From: DATAGF01 sp963813355
GTDB lineage: Bacteria; Actinomycetota; Thermoleophilia; Miltoncostaeales; Miltoncostaeaceae
Direction of reading: 5' to 3'
NCBI GenBank assembly: GCA_963813355.1
Contig: CAWEYS010000021.1
Location: 1 to 64,000, forward strand
DNA: 64,000 nucleotides
Position numbers and translations under genes: made by a program. This document shows positions 54,992-62,861 of this stretch, one piece after another (positions within the stretch are counted from its first letter, which is position 1; every line of letters starts with the position of its first letter). The notes below the pieces were generated by a model. That model was not told where the DNA came from, ran no database searches, and saw only the letters and a program-made list of their open reading frames with translations.

Positions 54992-55708
54992 ATGGCGCGG
55001 TCCGGCTGGGCAGACACGGGCATCCGCCCGGCCCCTCCGCGCGAGGAGGAGCGGAGCGCGAAGGCCCCTCAGCTCCTGTCGGTGTCGGCGGCCGCGCGCC
55101 TGCTCGGCGTCAGCTCATCCTCGCTGCGCGCCTGGGCCGCGGCCGGGCGCGTGCCCCATGTGCGCACCCCCGGCGGCCACCGCCGCTTCGAGCTCGACGA
55201 GCTCGTGCGCTGGCTCGCAGAGCGCGGCGGGGCGCCGCCGGCGCCGGTCCCCCGAACGGGTGAGCTGGTGCCGACCCGCGTCGAGCCCATGCCCGCCCTC
55301 GCGCGGGCCCTCCGCGAGCGCTCCGACGCCGTCGTCGAGACCTTCGAGCAGGAGCTGGCCCAGAGCCGGGCATCCGCCGCGGGACGGGCGCCGGCCAGCC
55401 GCCGCTCCCGCGTGCTGGCGGCGGTGGAGGCGCTGGCGGACGCCCTCGACAGCGGGGACCTCGGCGACTGCTACAGCGAGGCCGAGTGGGAGGGCTTCCG
55501 GCACGGGGCGTCGGGCCAGCCCGGCGACGCCGTGGTGACCGAGGCGCTCGCCGTGCGGCGCGCCGTCGATCGCGAGCTGCACCCCGCCTGCGCCGGGCGC
55601 CCGCTGGACCAGCGCGCGCTGGAGCGCGCGCTCGACCGGATGGCCGTGCGCGTGGCCTCGGGCTACGCCGAGGGCGTGCGCTGCCGCCTGCGGACGGCCA
55701 CCGGGTGA
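54992..55708 (+). CDS. MerR/BldC-type HTH regulator with C-terminal helical domain, paralog 1
   Basis: 238 residues. HTH: LLSVSAAARLLGVSSSSLRA, WAAAGRVPHVRTPGGHRRFE, LDELVRWLAERGG, the excisionase/BldC form of the MerR winged helix. The C-terminal domain (RALRERSDAVVETFEQELAQ, VLAAVEALADALDSGDLGDC, MAVRVASGYAEGVRCRLRT) is all helical and resembles RsbR N-terminal/globin-like sensor bundles. ATG 54992 was chosen because similarity starts later; the frame is open from 54914. Its paralog begins 8 bases after the stop. Confidence 0.78.
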   Translation: MARSGWADTGIRPAPPREEERSAKAPQLLSVSAAARLLGVSSSSLRAWAAAGRVPHVRTPGGHRRFELDELVRWLAERGGAPPAPVPRTGELVPTRVEPMPALARALRERSDAVVETFEQELAQSRASAAGRAPASRRSRVLAAVEALADALDSGDLGDCYSEAEWEGFRHGASGQPGDAVVTEALAVRRAVDRELHPACAGRPLDQRALERALDRMAVRVASGYAEGVRCRLRTATG

Positions 55709-55715
55709 GGGTGCC

Positions 55716-56405
55716 GTGACGCCCGCCGCCTCCGCCCGACCGCGGCGCTCCGAGGGGCCCTGGCTCTCGGTGTCCGCCGCGGCGAAGGCGCTCGGTGTGA
55801 GCCCGAGCACGCTGCGGCTGTGGGCCAGCGAGGGGCGCGTGCCGCACGTGCGCACCGCCGGCGGCCACCGCCGCTTCGACCCCGAGGTGCTGCGCCAGTG
55901 GCTCGCGCGCCGGCCCGCCCGGACCGTGCGCCCGGTCCGCCCCGGATCGGTCGACATCGTCGCCTCGCCCGACCTCGCGCAGGCGCTGCGCGTGCGGGCC
56001 GACGTCGTGTCGGACGCGGTCGAGAACCTCGTCGAGGGGCCCGCCGAGACGGCCTACCGGCGCCTGCCGGCGGCGGAGCGCCGCGGCGTCGTGCGGGCCT
56101 GGGTCGAGGCCCTGGCGGACAGCTTCGAGGCCGGCAGCCTCGCGGACGCGCTCGACCGCGCCGAGACCTACGGCCGCGGGCACGGCCTGGCCGGGTCGTC
56201 GGCCGAGGTCACCCTCGGCGGGAGCCTCGCGCTCGAGCGCGCCATCGACCGGGCCGTCCAGGCCCCCCCGCCGGCCCTCACGGAGGAGCAGCGGCGCGAG
56301 GTGGTGGCGGCGATGAGCCAGCTGACGGTGAGGGTCGCCACGGCGTGGGCCGCGGCCGTGGCGGGCAGGGGCTCCCGCGCGCCGCTGGCGCCCCGGCTGA
56401 CCTAG
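55716..56405 (+). CDS. MerR/BldC-type HTH regulator with C-terminal helical domain, paralog 2
   Basis: 229 residues, same architecture as the preceding gene: LSVSAAAKALGVSPSTLRLW, ASEGRVPHVRTAGGHRRFDP, EVLRQWLARRP, then ALRVRADVVSDAVENLVEGP, VRAWVEALADSFEAGSLADA and MSQLTVRVATAWAAAVAGRG. The recognition helices are nearly the same, so both probably bind related operators, perhaps as a heterodimer. Sensor halves have diverged more. The TAG shares CTAG with the convergent phosphoesterase stop. Confidence 0.78.
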   Translation: MTPAASARPRRSEGPWLSVSAAAKALGVSPSTLRLWASEGRVPHVRTAGGHRRFDPEVLRQWLARRPARTVRPVRPGSVDIVASPDLAQALRVRADVVSDAVENLVEGPAETAYRRLPAAERRGVVRAWVEALADSFEAGSLADALDRAETYGRGHGLAGSSAEVTLGGSLALERAIDRAVQAPPPALTEEQRREVVAAMSQLTVRVATAWAAAVAGRGSRAPLAPRLT

Positions 56406-57211
56406 CTCACGCCGATCCGGACCCGCTCCAGGGTCCTGCCGGACGGCGCGACCGCGCGCACCGAGACGGCCCGTGCCGTCGCCGTGACGATCAGGAAGTG
56501 GTTCGCGAAGAGGCAGCGGCGCAGCTCGCGCGCGGGACGGACGCACGGGTAGAGCTGGGCCCCGCCGCCGCCGGTCGTGATGTAGGTGATGCCGCCCGCC
56601 TCGAGCCGCTCGTAGGCGTGGTTGTGGCCCTGCAGGACGAGGCTGACCCCGCCCTCGCGCATGATCGGCTCCCACAGCCGCCGGGCGTCCTCGGCGGGCG
56701 GGTGGAGCCCCGCCGTGTAGATCGGCTGGTGGAAGGCGACGATGCGCACGGGCTCGTCCGCCGCCCGCAGCTGGGCGCGGAGGAACGCGGCCTGGGCGGG
56801 GTCGGTGGGCGCGTTGCCGTCGAGCACGACGACCCGCGCCGGGCCCGCGGCGAAGGCGTAGTAGCGGCGCGGCGAGCCGAGGGCCGTCGCCGTGCCGGAG
56901 CCGGCGACGTCGTGGTTCCCCCAGGCCGCGCGCCACCGGACCCGCATGGCCCGCAGGCAGCGCTCGGGGCGCCAGAAGGTCCGCGCCGTCGCGACCCCGT
57001 CGGGCCGGTAGAAGTTGTCGCCGGTCGTCAGCACGAAGGCGAAGGGGTCGCGCCGCGCCTCGGCGCACATGCGCCGCGTGACGGCCGCCTGGGCGGTCGT
57101 CCCGCTGCCCCAGTCCCCCTTGACCGCGAAGCGCACCGCGCCCGCCGCGTCCTCCCCGCTCGCCGGCGCGCCCAGCGCGAGCGCCGCCCCGACGATCGCG
57201 GCGGCGATCAT
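56402..57211 (-). CDS. Secreted metallophosphoesterase (purple acid phosphatase-like)
   Basis: 269 residues with a short signal (MIAAAIVGAALALGAPASG). Five metal-binding blocks are in order: FAVKGDWGSGTTAQA, LTTGDNFYRPDGV, AAWGNHDVAGSG, IVAFHQPIYTAGLHPPAEDA and LVLQGHNHAYERLEAGG. These match the calcineurin-like/acid phosphatase 5 family. ATG 57211 overlaps the upstream stop (ATGA), coupling it to a small membrane protein. Confidence 0.92.
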   Translation of the reverse strand: MIAAAIVGAALALGAPASGEDAAGAVRFAVKGDWGSGTTAQAAVTRRMCAEARRDPFAFVLTTGDNFYRPDGVATARTFWRPERCLRAMRVRWRAAWGNHDVAGSGTATALGSPRRYYAFAAGPARVVVLDGNAPTDPAQAAFLRAQLRAADEPVRIVAFHQPIYTAGLHPPAEDARRLWEPIMREGGVSLVLQGHNHAYERLEAGGITYITTGGGGAQLYPCVRPARELRRCLFANHFLIVTATARAVSVRAVAPSGRTLERVRIGVS

Positions 57212-57489
57212 CCCTCGGCCGGGGGCCCCTCCCCCTCGCGCGCGATCTCGTCGCGGAGGGCGTCGGCGCGGGCGCGCAGGCGGTCGCGCGCCGCGTCGAG
57301 CGCCTCGCGCGGGTCCTCGGCCGTCGCGGCGGCGTCGGCGGCCGGGCCGGATCCGGCGGCCTCGGCCGGCGTCCGCATGGTGGCGGTCGCGACGTCGCCC
57401 TCCGGCCGGCGGCGCCGCACCAGGGCCAGCGCCGCCCCGGCGCCCGCGGCGCCGATCGCGGATGCGGTCCAGAGCCCCCACCTCGCCAT
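57208..57489 (-). CDS. Single-pass membrane protein, 93 aa
   Basis: MARWGLWTASAIGAAGAGAA with LALVRRRRPEG makes an N-terminal helix and stop-transfer sequence. A long Ala/Asp/Arg coiled segment follows (DPREALDAARDRLRARADAL, RDEIAREGEG). Overlaps the phosphoesterase start by four bases. Function unknown. Confidence 0.6.
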   Translation of the reverse strand: MARWGLWTASAIGAAGAGAALALVRRRRPEGDVATATMRTPAEAAGSGPAADAAATAEDPREALDAARDRLRARADALRDEIAREGEGPPAEG

Positions 57490-57523
57490 CGCCCCTCCTC
57501 TCGCTCGGCCGTCGACCGGGATG

Positions 57524-58725
57524 CTAGCCCTCGTGCCCGGCCGCGAGCTGGTGCCGCAGGCGGTCGCGCAGCTCCGCGAAGCGCACGCTCTCGTAGACGA
57601 TCAGGGCGGCCAGGAGCGCCGCGACGATGGCCATCGTCGACGAGGGCGGGGACCTCCACGGCGAGCGGGAGGAGCGCGACGAGCAGGACTGCCGCGCAGA
57701 CCAGCCGCTGGCTGCTGAAGCGGTGGACGATGCGCCAGCGGAAGGCGACGTGGGCGAGCAGGTAGAGCGGCGACGCCGCCCAGGAGCGCGGCGGCCGGAA
57801 CGGTGTGCAGCGGGTCGCCGACGTGCTCCAGCGCCTTCTTCAGGCCGAGCGCGAGCAGGACGATGCCGGCGATCATGGGCAGGTGCAGGTAGGAGTAGGA
57901 GTCGCGCGCCAGCGAGTTCTGCTCGCGCCCCGGCGTCGCGCGCGACAGGCGCCGCTCGGCGACCAGCGCGACGACGTCGAAGTAGAGCCACCACAGCGCC
58001 GCGGCGATGGCGATCCCGACCACCGCCGCCGTGACGACCCCCGCGTCGAGGCCGAACTCGGCGCCGACCCCGATCGCGACGATCGACTCGCCGAGGGCGA
58101 TGATCACGATGAGCCCGTACCGCTCGGCGAAGTGGCCCGGGATCAGCCGCCAGCCCTCGACGCCGAACAGGAACGGGCCGCCGAAGTCGATCAGCAGGGC
58201 GACCAGCCACAGGACGCGCCCTGGAGGACGCCGTCGGCGAACGCCGCCCCGACGAGCAGGCCGACGCCGATCGCCGAGCTCACGGCGAGGCTGGTGACCG
58301 AGGAGCGCAGCTGGGGGTCGTCGCCGCTGGCGAGGATGAAGAGGAGCGATGTGGGCGACGCGCACCACCGCGTAGGCGCACGCCAGCAGCAGGGCCCAGT
58401 CGCCGAACCCCTGGGGGATGGCCAGGGCCAGCGACGAGGAATCGCCGCCATCGCGACGAAGATGGTCAGCCGCGCAAGCGTCTCCTCGGGCTCGACGACG
58501 CTCGTGAGCCACGCGTAGCCGCCCCAGGCCCACCACAGGACCCCGAGGATCAGCATCGCCTTGCGCGACGCCGGCCCAGGTCGGCTCGTCGGCCATCAGC
58601 GCCGTGCACTGGGTGAGCGCGAGCACGAACACGAGGTCGAAGAAGAGCTCGAGCGGCATCACCCGCCCGCCTTCGCGGCGGACGGGGCTCAGGCGGCGCG
58701 GCCGGCTGGGAGCGGTCGAGGTCAC
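57524..58725 (-). CDS. Low temperature requirement protein A (LtrA) family, heavily frameshifted
   Basis: Reassembled from several frames: PVRREGGRVMPLELFFDLVF, VLALTQCTALMADEPTW, then LLILGVLWWAWGGYAWLTSV, LALAIPQGFGDWALLLACAY, LVALLIDFGGPFLFGVEGWR, HFAERYGLIVIIALGESIVA, ALWWLYFDVVALVAERRLSR, YLHLPMIAGIVLLALGLKKA and the end AALIVYESVRFAELRDRLRH. Motifs ELFFDLVFV, HFAERYG and ALGESI identify LtrA. Shifts lie near 58,570, 58,440, 58,350, 58,220, 57,785 and 57,650, the highest density in the actinobacterial segment. CAACAT is 6 bases before the GTG. Confidence 0.82.
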
Positions 58726-58816
58726 GCAGCGATGTTGACAAAGGCGCGCGTCGGCCGTGACGGGCTCGCTGCTATAGTGCCGCGCCTGCCGGGGCCGCGG
58801 TGGTCCCGGCGCGCGC

Positions 58817-59254
58817 GTGCCTGCGACCCCCTGGGAGGCTCGGATCCACCCCTACGAGATCATGATCATCCTCGACGCCGAGGCGGACGAGGAGCAGCAG
58901 CAGGAGATCCTCGAGAGGGTCCAGCAGCTCATCCGGGACGGCGGCGGGACCGTGGAGCACGTCAACGACTGGGGGCGCCGCAAGATCGCGTACCCCATCC
59001 GCAAGCACGGGGACGGGCGCTACGTCGTCATCACCTCCGAGGGCGTGCCCACCGCGCTCGAGGAGATCGAGCGCGTGCTGTCGATCAGCGACGTCGTGCT
59101 GCGGGCCTTCTTCGTGCGGCTGAACCGCACCGAGGCCGAGCGGGCCCGCGCCGGCGGGGCCCCGGCGCCGGTCGACACGCACCCCGAGGGCGACTCCCGC
59201 CCGCAGCGGGGCGGGCGCGCCGGCGGCGGCCCCCGCGGCCGGCGGCCGCGCTGA
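58817..59254 (+). CDS. rpsF: 30S ribosomal protein S6
   Basis: S6 core HPYEIMIILDAEADEEQQQE, RVQQLIRDGGGTVEHVNDWG, RRKIAYPIRKHGDGRYVVIT, RVLSISDVVLRAFFVRLNRT, followed by a Gly/Arg/Pro-rich tail of about 40 residues. The GTG at 58817 adds 11 residues before the usual N-terminus. A strong GGGAGG (58833-58838) points instead to codon 58844, which reads ATC. Either the GTG is used, or the natural ATG was misread as ATC. TATAGT at 58773-58778 is the likely -10 of the operon. Confidence 0.92.
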   Translation: MPATPWEARIHPYEIMIILDAEADEEQQQEILERVQQLIRDGGGTVEHVNDWGRRKIAYPIRKHGDGRYVVITSEGVPTALEEIERVLSISDVVLRAFFVRLNRTEAERARAGGAPAPVDTHPEGDSRPQRGGRAGGGPRGRRPR

Positions 59255-59267
59255 CCGGGAGGGCGTC

Positions 59268-59738
59268 GTGCCCGCCGACCTGAACCGCGTCACCCTGGTG
59301 GGGCGCCTCACCCGCGACCCCGAGCTGCGCCACACCCAGGGGGGCGACCCGGTCTGCTCGATCCGCCTGGCGGTCTCGAGCCGGGCCCGCGATGAGAGCG
59401 GCAACTGGGGCGACCGCTCCAACTACTTCGACGTCACCGTCTTCGGCCGCCAGGCCGAGACCGCCTCCACCTACCTGGCCAAGGGCCGGCGCATCGGCGT
59501 GGACGGGCGCCTGTCCTGGCGCGAGTGGCAGGCCCAGGACGGCTCCAAGCGCCAGGGCGTCGAGGTGATCGCCAACGACGTCTTCTTCCTCGACAGCCGC
59601 GGCGAGGGCGGCGGCGAGGGCGGGGGCTCCCAGCAGGGCGGCGGGTGGAGCGCGCCCGCGGGCGGGGGCGACCTCCCGGTCGACCGCACCGACATGCAGC
59701 CGGCCGCCCCGGCCGACGACGACGACATCCCCTTCTAG
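59268..59738 (+). CDS. ssb: Single-stranded DNA-binding protein, copy 2 (operon copy)
   Basis: 156 residues, OB-fold identical to the copy at 18.5 kb. The linker differs (QQGGGWSAPAGGGDLPVDRT) and the acidic tip is DDDDIPF, the canonical form. Starts with GTG 59268 behind GGGAGGGC, 13 bases after rpsF, in the conserved rpsF-ssb position. Bases 59269-59627 equal 18554-18912 exactly. rpsR, normally next, is absent; rplI follows after 21 bases. Confidence 0.96.
   Translation: MPADLNRVTLVGRLTRDPELRHTQGGDPVCSIRLAVSSRARDESGNWGDRSNYFDVTVFGRQAETASTYLAKGRRIGVDGRLSWREWQAQDGSKRQGVEVIANDVFFLDSRGEGGGEGGGSQQGGGWSAPAGGGDLPVDRTDMQPAAPADDDDIPF
59269..59627 (+). repeat. 359-bp exact repeat, copy 2 (ssb OB-fold)
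   Basis: Identical to 18554-18912 in the same orientation, 40.7 kb apart. A direct repeat of this length could support recombination deleting or duplicating the interval, and can also confuse assembly. Confidence 0.95.
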
Positions 59739-59759
59739 GACAGGGCGAGGCTGACGACG

Positions 59760-60212
59760 ATGCAGGCGATCCTTCTCAAAGAGGTGGAGGGGCTCGGCGA
59801 GGCCGGGAGCGTGGTGAACGTGGCCCGCGGCTACATGCGCAACTACCTGCAGCCGCGCGGGCTCGCGGCGATCGCGACCCCGGGCCGCATCGCCGAGGTG
59901 CAGCGGCGCGAGGACCAGCGCCGGGTGGCCGAGGCGCGCGCCGAGGAGCAGGCGCGCGAGCTGGTCGACCTGCTCGGGCGCACCATCCTCACGCTGAAGG
60001 CCAAGGCCGGGGAGGACGGGCGCCTGTTCGGCTCGATCACCTCGGCCGACGTGGCGACGGCGATCGAGGAGGCGCGCGGCGTCGCGGTCGACCGCCGCCA
60101 CATCACGGTCGATCCTCCGATCCGGGCGGTGGGGACCTACTCGGTCCCGATCGAGCTCGCCCCGGGGCTGGCGGCGGAGGTCAAGACCATCGTCAGCCCG
60201 CTCGTCGACTGA
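59760..60212 (+). CDS. rplI: 50S ribosomal protein L9
   Basis: 150 residues: MQAILLKEVEGLGEAGSVVN, VARGYMRNYLQPRGLAAIAT (signature G-x2-[GN]-x4-V-x2-G-[FY]-x2-N-[FY]-L), a long central helix, then LFGSITSADVATAIEEARGV and GTYSVPIELAPGLAAEVKTI. Intact, with a clean operon position between ssb and dnaB. Confidence 0.96.
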   Translation: MQAILLKEVEGLGEAGSVVNVARGYMRNYLQPRGLAAIATPGRIAEVQRREDQRRVAEARAEEQARELVDLLGRTILTLKAKAGEDGRLFGSITSADVATAIEEARGVAVDRRHITVDPPIRAVGTYSVPIELAPGLAAEVKTIVSPLVD

Positions 60213-60237
60213 CCTGAGCGCCCGGCCGGCGGGGCCG

Positions 60238-61572
60238 ATGCCCGAGACCGTCTCACCGCCCCAGAACGCGGAGGCCGAGGCGATGCTCCTCGCGAGCCTC
60301 ATGGCCGCCGACACCTACGTCGCCGAGGCGCTGTCGGTCGTCGCGCGCGACGACTTCTACCGCGAGGGCCACCGCGCGGTCTTCCGCGCGATCGAGTCCC
60401 TCTTCGGCACCGGGGAGCCGGTCGAGCCCATCACGGTCATCGAGCGCCTCACCAAGGACGGGGAGCTGGAGACGGCCGGCGGCCGGGTGGCCGTGCTCGA
60501 CCTCATGGAGACGCCGTTCATCGCGGCCAGCTTCCGGACCTACGCGCAGATGGTGCGGGAGACGGCGATCCAGCGGCGCCTCCTGCAGGTGGGCCAGCAG
60601 ATCGAGAAGATGGTGGCCCAGCGCGAGGGCGAGACGTCGGCGATGCTCCAGGACGCCGAGACGCTCGTCTACGGCCTCTCCCAGAAGGACGTGCGGGGCG
60701 ACTTCGCGCGCGCCCACGAGCTGGTCATCCGCGGCATCGAGCGCCTCACGGCCGCCGAGGAGAGCGGCACGGGCCTCACCGGCGTCGCGACCGGCTTCAC
60801 CGACCTCGACCGCACCGTCGGCGGCCTCCAGCCCGGGAACGTCATCGTCGTCGCCGCCCGCCCGAGCATGGGCAAGACGGCCCTGGCGCTGGGCATGGCC
60901 GAGCACGCGGCGCTGACCCAGGAGCGCTCGGTCGCCATCTTCAGCCTCGAGATGAGCGGCGACGAGCTCATCCAGCGCCTGCTCGCGTCGACCGCCATCG
61001 TCAACGCGGGGCGCATCCGCGCCGGAAGGCTTGCACCTGAAGACTGGTCACGGATTGGACGCGCGGCCGACCGGCTCTCGGCGGCGCGCCTCTTCATCGA
61101 CGACTCGGAGGGCGTCAGCGTCGGCGAGATGCGCAGCAAGACCCGGCGGCTGAAGAGCCGCGAGGGCCTCGACCTGGTGATCGTCGACTACATCCAGCTC
61201 ATGGAGGGGACCGGCCACCGGAGGGACGAGAACCGGGTGCAGGAGCTGTCAACCATCTCGCGCGGCCTCAAGATGCTGGCGCGCGACCTCGAGGTGCCGA
61301 TCATCTGCGTCTCGCAGCTCAACCGCGCCCCGGACGCGCGGACGGACAAGCGGCCGATGCTCTCCGACCTGCGCGAGTCGGGGGCGATCGAGCAGGACGC
61401 CGACCTGGTGCTGATGATCTACCGCGACGACTACTACGACGAGAACTCCGAGGACCGGGGCATCGCCGAGGTCAACGTCGCCAAGAACCGGCACGGCCCC
61501 ACGGAGAAGGTGAAGCTGACCTTCCGCGGCAGCTACGCCAAGTTCGACAACCTGACGACGCGCGAGTCCTAG
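60238..61572 (+). CDS. dnaB: Replicative DNA helicase
   Basis: 444 residues without intein. The N-terminal domain is PPQNAEAEAMLLASLMAADT, FYREGHRAVFRAIESLFGTG. In the RecA core, Walker A is VAARPSMGKTALALGMAEHA; then AIFSLEMSGDELIQRLLAST, Walker B DLVIVDYIQLMEGTGHRRDE, VPIICVSQLNRAPDARTDKR, MLSDLRESGAIEQDADLVLM and the arginine-finger end VAKNRHGPTEKVKLTF. ATG 60238 follows rplI by 25 bases. The purA start overlaps its stop by one base. Confidence 0.97.
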   Translation: MPETVSPPQNAEAEAMLLASLMAADTYVAEALSVVARDDFYREGHRAVFRAIESLFGTGEPVEPITVIERLTKDGELETAGGRVAVLDLMETPFIAASFRTYAQMVRETAIQRRLLQVGQQIEKMVAQREGETSAMLQDAETLVYGLSQKDVRGDFARAHELVIRGIERLTAAEESGTGLTGVATGFTDLDRTVGGLQPGNVIVVAARPSMGKTALALGMAEHAALTQERSVAIFSLEMSGDELIQRLLASTAIVNAGRIRAGRLAPEDWSRIGRAADRLSAARLFIDDSEGVSVGEMRSKTRRLKSREGLDLVIVDYIQLMEGTGHRRDENRVQELSTISRGLKMLARDLEVPIICVSQLNRAPDARTDKRPMLSDLRESGAIEQDADLVLMIYRDDYYDENSEDRGIAEVNVAKNRHGPTEKVKLTFRGSYAKFDNLTTRES

Positions 61573-62861
61573 TGCCGGCGACCGTCGTGGTCGGGGCCCA
61601 GTGGGGCGACGAGGGCAAGGGGAAGGTGGTCGACCTCCTCGCCGAGCGGAGCGACGTCGTCGCGCGCTACCAGGGCGGCAACAACGCCGGCCACACGATC
61701 GTGGCCGGGGACGAGGTCTACAAGCTGCACCTCGTGCCCTCCGGGATCCTCTACCCGGGCACGCTGTGCGTGATCGGCAACGGCACCGTGGTCGACCCGG
61801 GCGCGCTCTGCGAGGAGCTGGACTCGCTGGAGGAGCGGGGGGTGTCGCTGGACACCCTCCGGATCAGCGGGAACGCGCACCTGATCATGCCGTACCACGT
61901 GATGCTCGACGGGGCGTCCGAGATGCGCCTGGGGCGGTTCTCGATCGGCACCACGCGTCGCGGCATCGGGCCGTGCTACGAGGACAAGGCCGCCCGGGTC
62001 GGGATCCGGGTGCAGGACCTGCTGGACCCCAAGATCCTGGTGGCCAAGCTCGAGGTCGCGCTCGAGGCCAAGAACGAGATCCTCGAGAAGCTCTACGGGA
62101 TGCCGCGGCTCGACCCGGCCGAGGTCGCCGACGACACCCTGCGCCACGCCGAGCGGCTGCGCCCCTTCATCGCGGACACCTCGCTGCTGCTCGACGAGGC
62201 GCTCCGCGCCGGGAAGCGGGTGCTGTTCGAGGGCGCCCAGGGCGCCATGCTCGACATCGACCACGGCACGTACCCCTTCGTCACCTCCTCCAACCCGATC
62301 GCCGGCGCGGCGTGCACCGGGGCCGGCGTGGGGCCCACCCGCATCGACCACGTGCTCGGGGTGAGCAAGGCCTACGTCACCCGGGTGGGCGAGGGCCCCT
62401 TCCCCACGGAGCTGGACGACGCCGACGGGCGCCACATGATGGAGCGCGGCAACGAGTTCGGCACCACCACCGGGCGCCAGCGGCGCTGCGGCTGGCTCGA
62501 CCTGGTCGCGCTGCGCTACTCGGTGAGGCTGTCGGGCGTGAGCCAGCTGGCCCTCACCAAGCTGGACGTGCTCTCGGGCCTCGCGCGGGTGAGGATCTGC
62601 GAGGCCTACCGCACGCGCGAGGGGGAGCAGATCACCGACTTCCCCTACCACCAGACGGTCTTCCACGGCTGCCGGCCCGTCTATCAGGACATGCCCGGCT
62701 GGGACGAGGACCTCTCCGAGTGCCGCTCGCTCGACCAGCTGCCGCCCCGGGCCCGCGACTACGTGGAGCGCATCGCCGAGGCCCTCGAGGTCCCGATCAC
62801 GCTCATCGGCACGGGCCAGGGCCGCCACCAGGTCATCGACCAGGTGGAGATCTCGGCTTAG
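61572..62861 (+). CDS. purA: Adenylosuccinate synthetase
   Basis: 429 residues; makes adenylosuccinate from IMP, Asp and GTP. Motifs: VVVGAQWGDEGKGKVVDLLA (catalytic Asp, GTP loop), ARYQGGNNAGHTIVAGDEVY (catalytic His), GTTRRGIGPCYEDKAARVGI, LFEGAQGAMLDIDHGTYPFV, TSSNPIAGAACTGAGVGPTR, GTTTGRQRRCGWLDLVALRY and LTKLDVLSGL. The GTG start shares its G with the dnaB stop (TAGTG). The stop shares TTAG with the convergent Pro-rich gene. Confidence 0.97.
   Translation: MPATVVVGAQWGDEGKGKVVDLLAERSDVVARYQGGNNAGHTIVAGDEVYKLHLVPSGILYPGTLCVIGNGTVVDPGALCEELDSLEERGVSLDTLRISGNAHLIMPYHVMLDGASEMRLGRFSIGTTRRGIGPCYEDKAARVGIRVQDLLDPKILVAKLEVALEAKNEILEKLYGMPRLDPAEVADDTLRHAERLRPFIADTSLLLDEALRAGKRVLFEGAQGAMLDIDHGTYPFVTSSNPIAGAACTGAGVGPTRIDHVLGVSKAYVTRVGEGPFPTELDDADGRHMMERGNEFGTTTGRQRRCGWLDLVALRYSVRLSGVSQLALTKLDVLSGLARVRICEAYRTREGEQITDFPYHQTVFHGCRPVYQDMPGWDEDLSECRSLDQLPPRARDYVERIAEALEVPITLIGTGQGRHQVIDQVEISA

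Noticed and set aside
58735..58740. TTGACA as the -35 box for the rpsF promoter
   Set aside because: The spacing to TATAGT is 32 bases, too long for one sigma-70 promoter.
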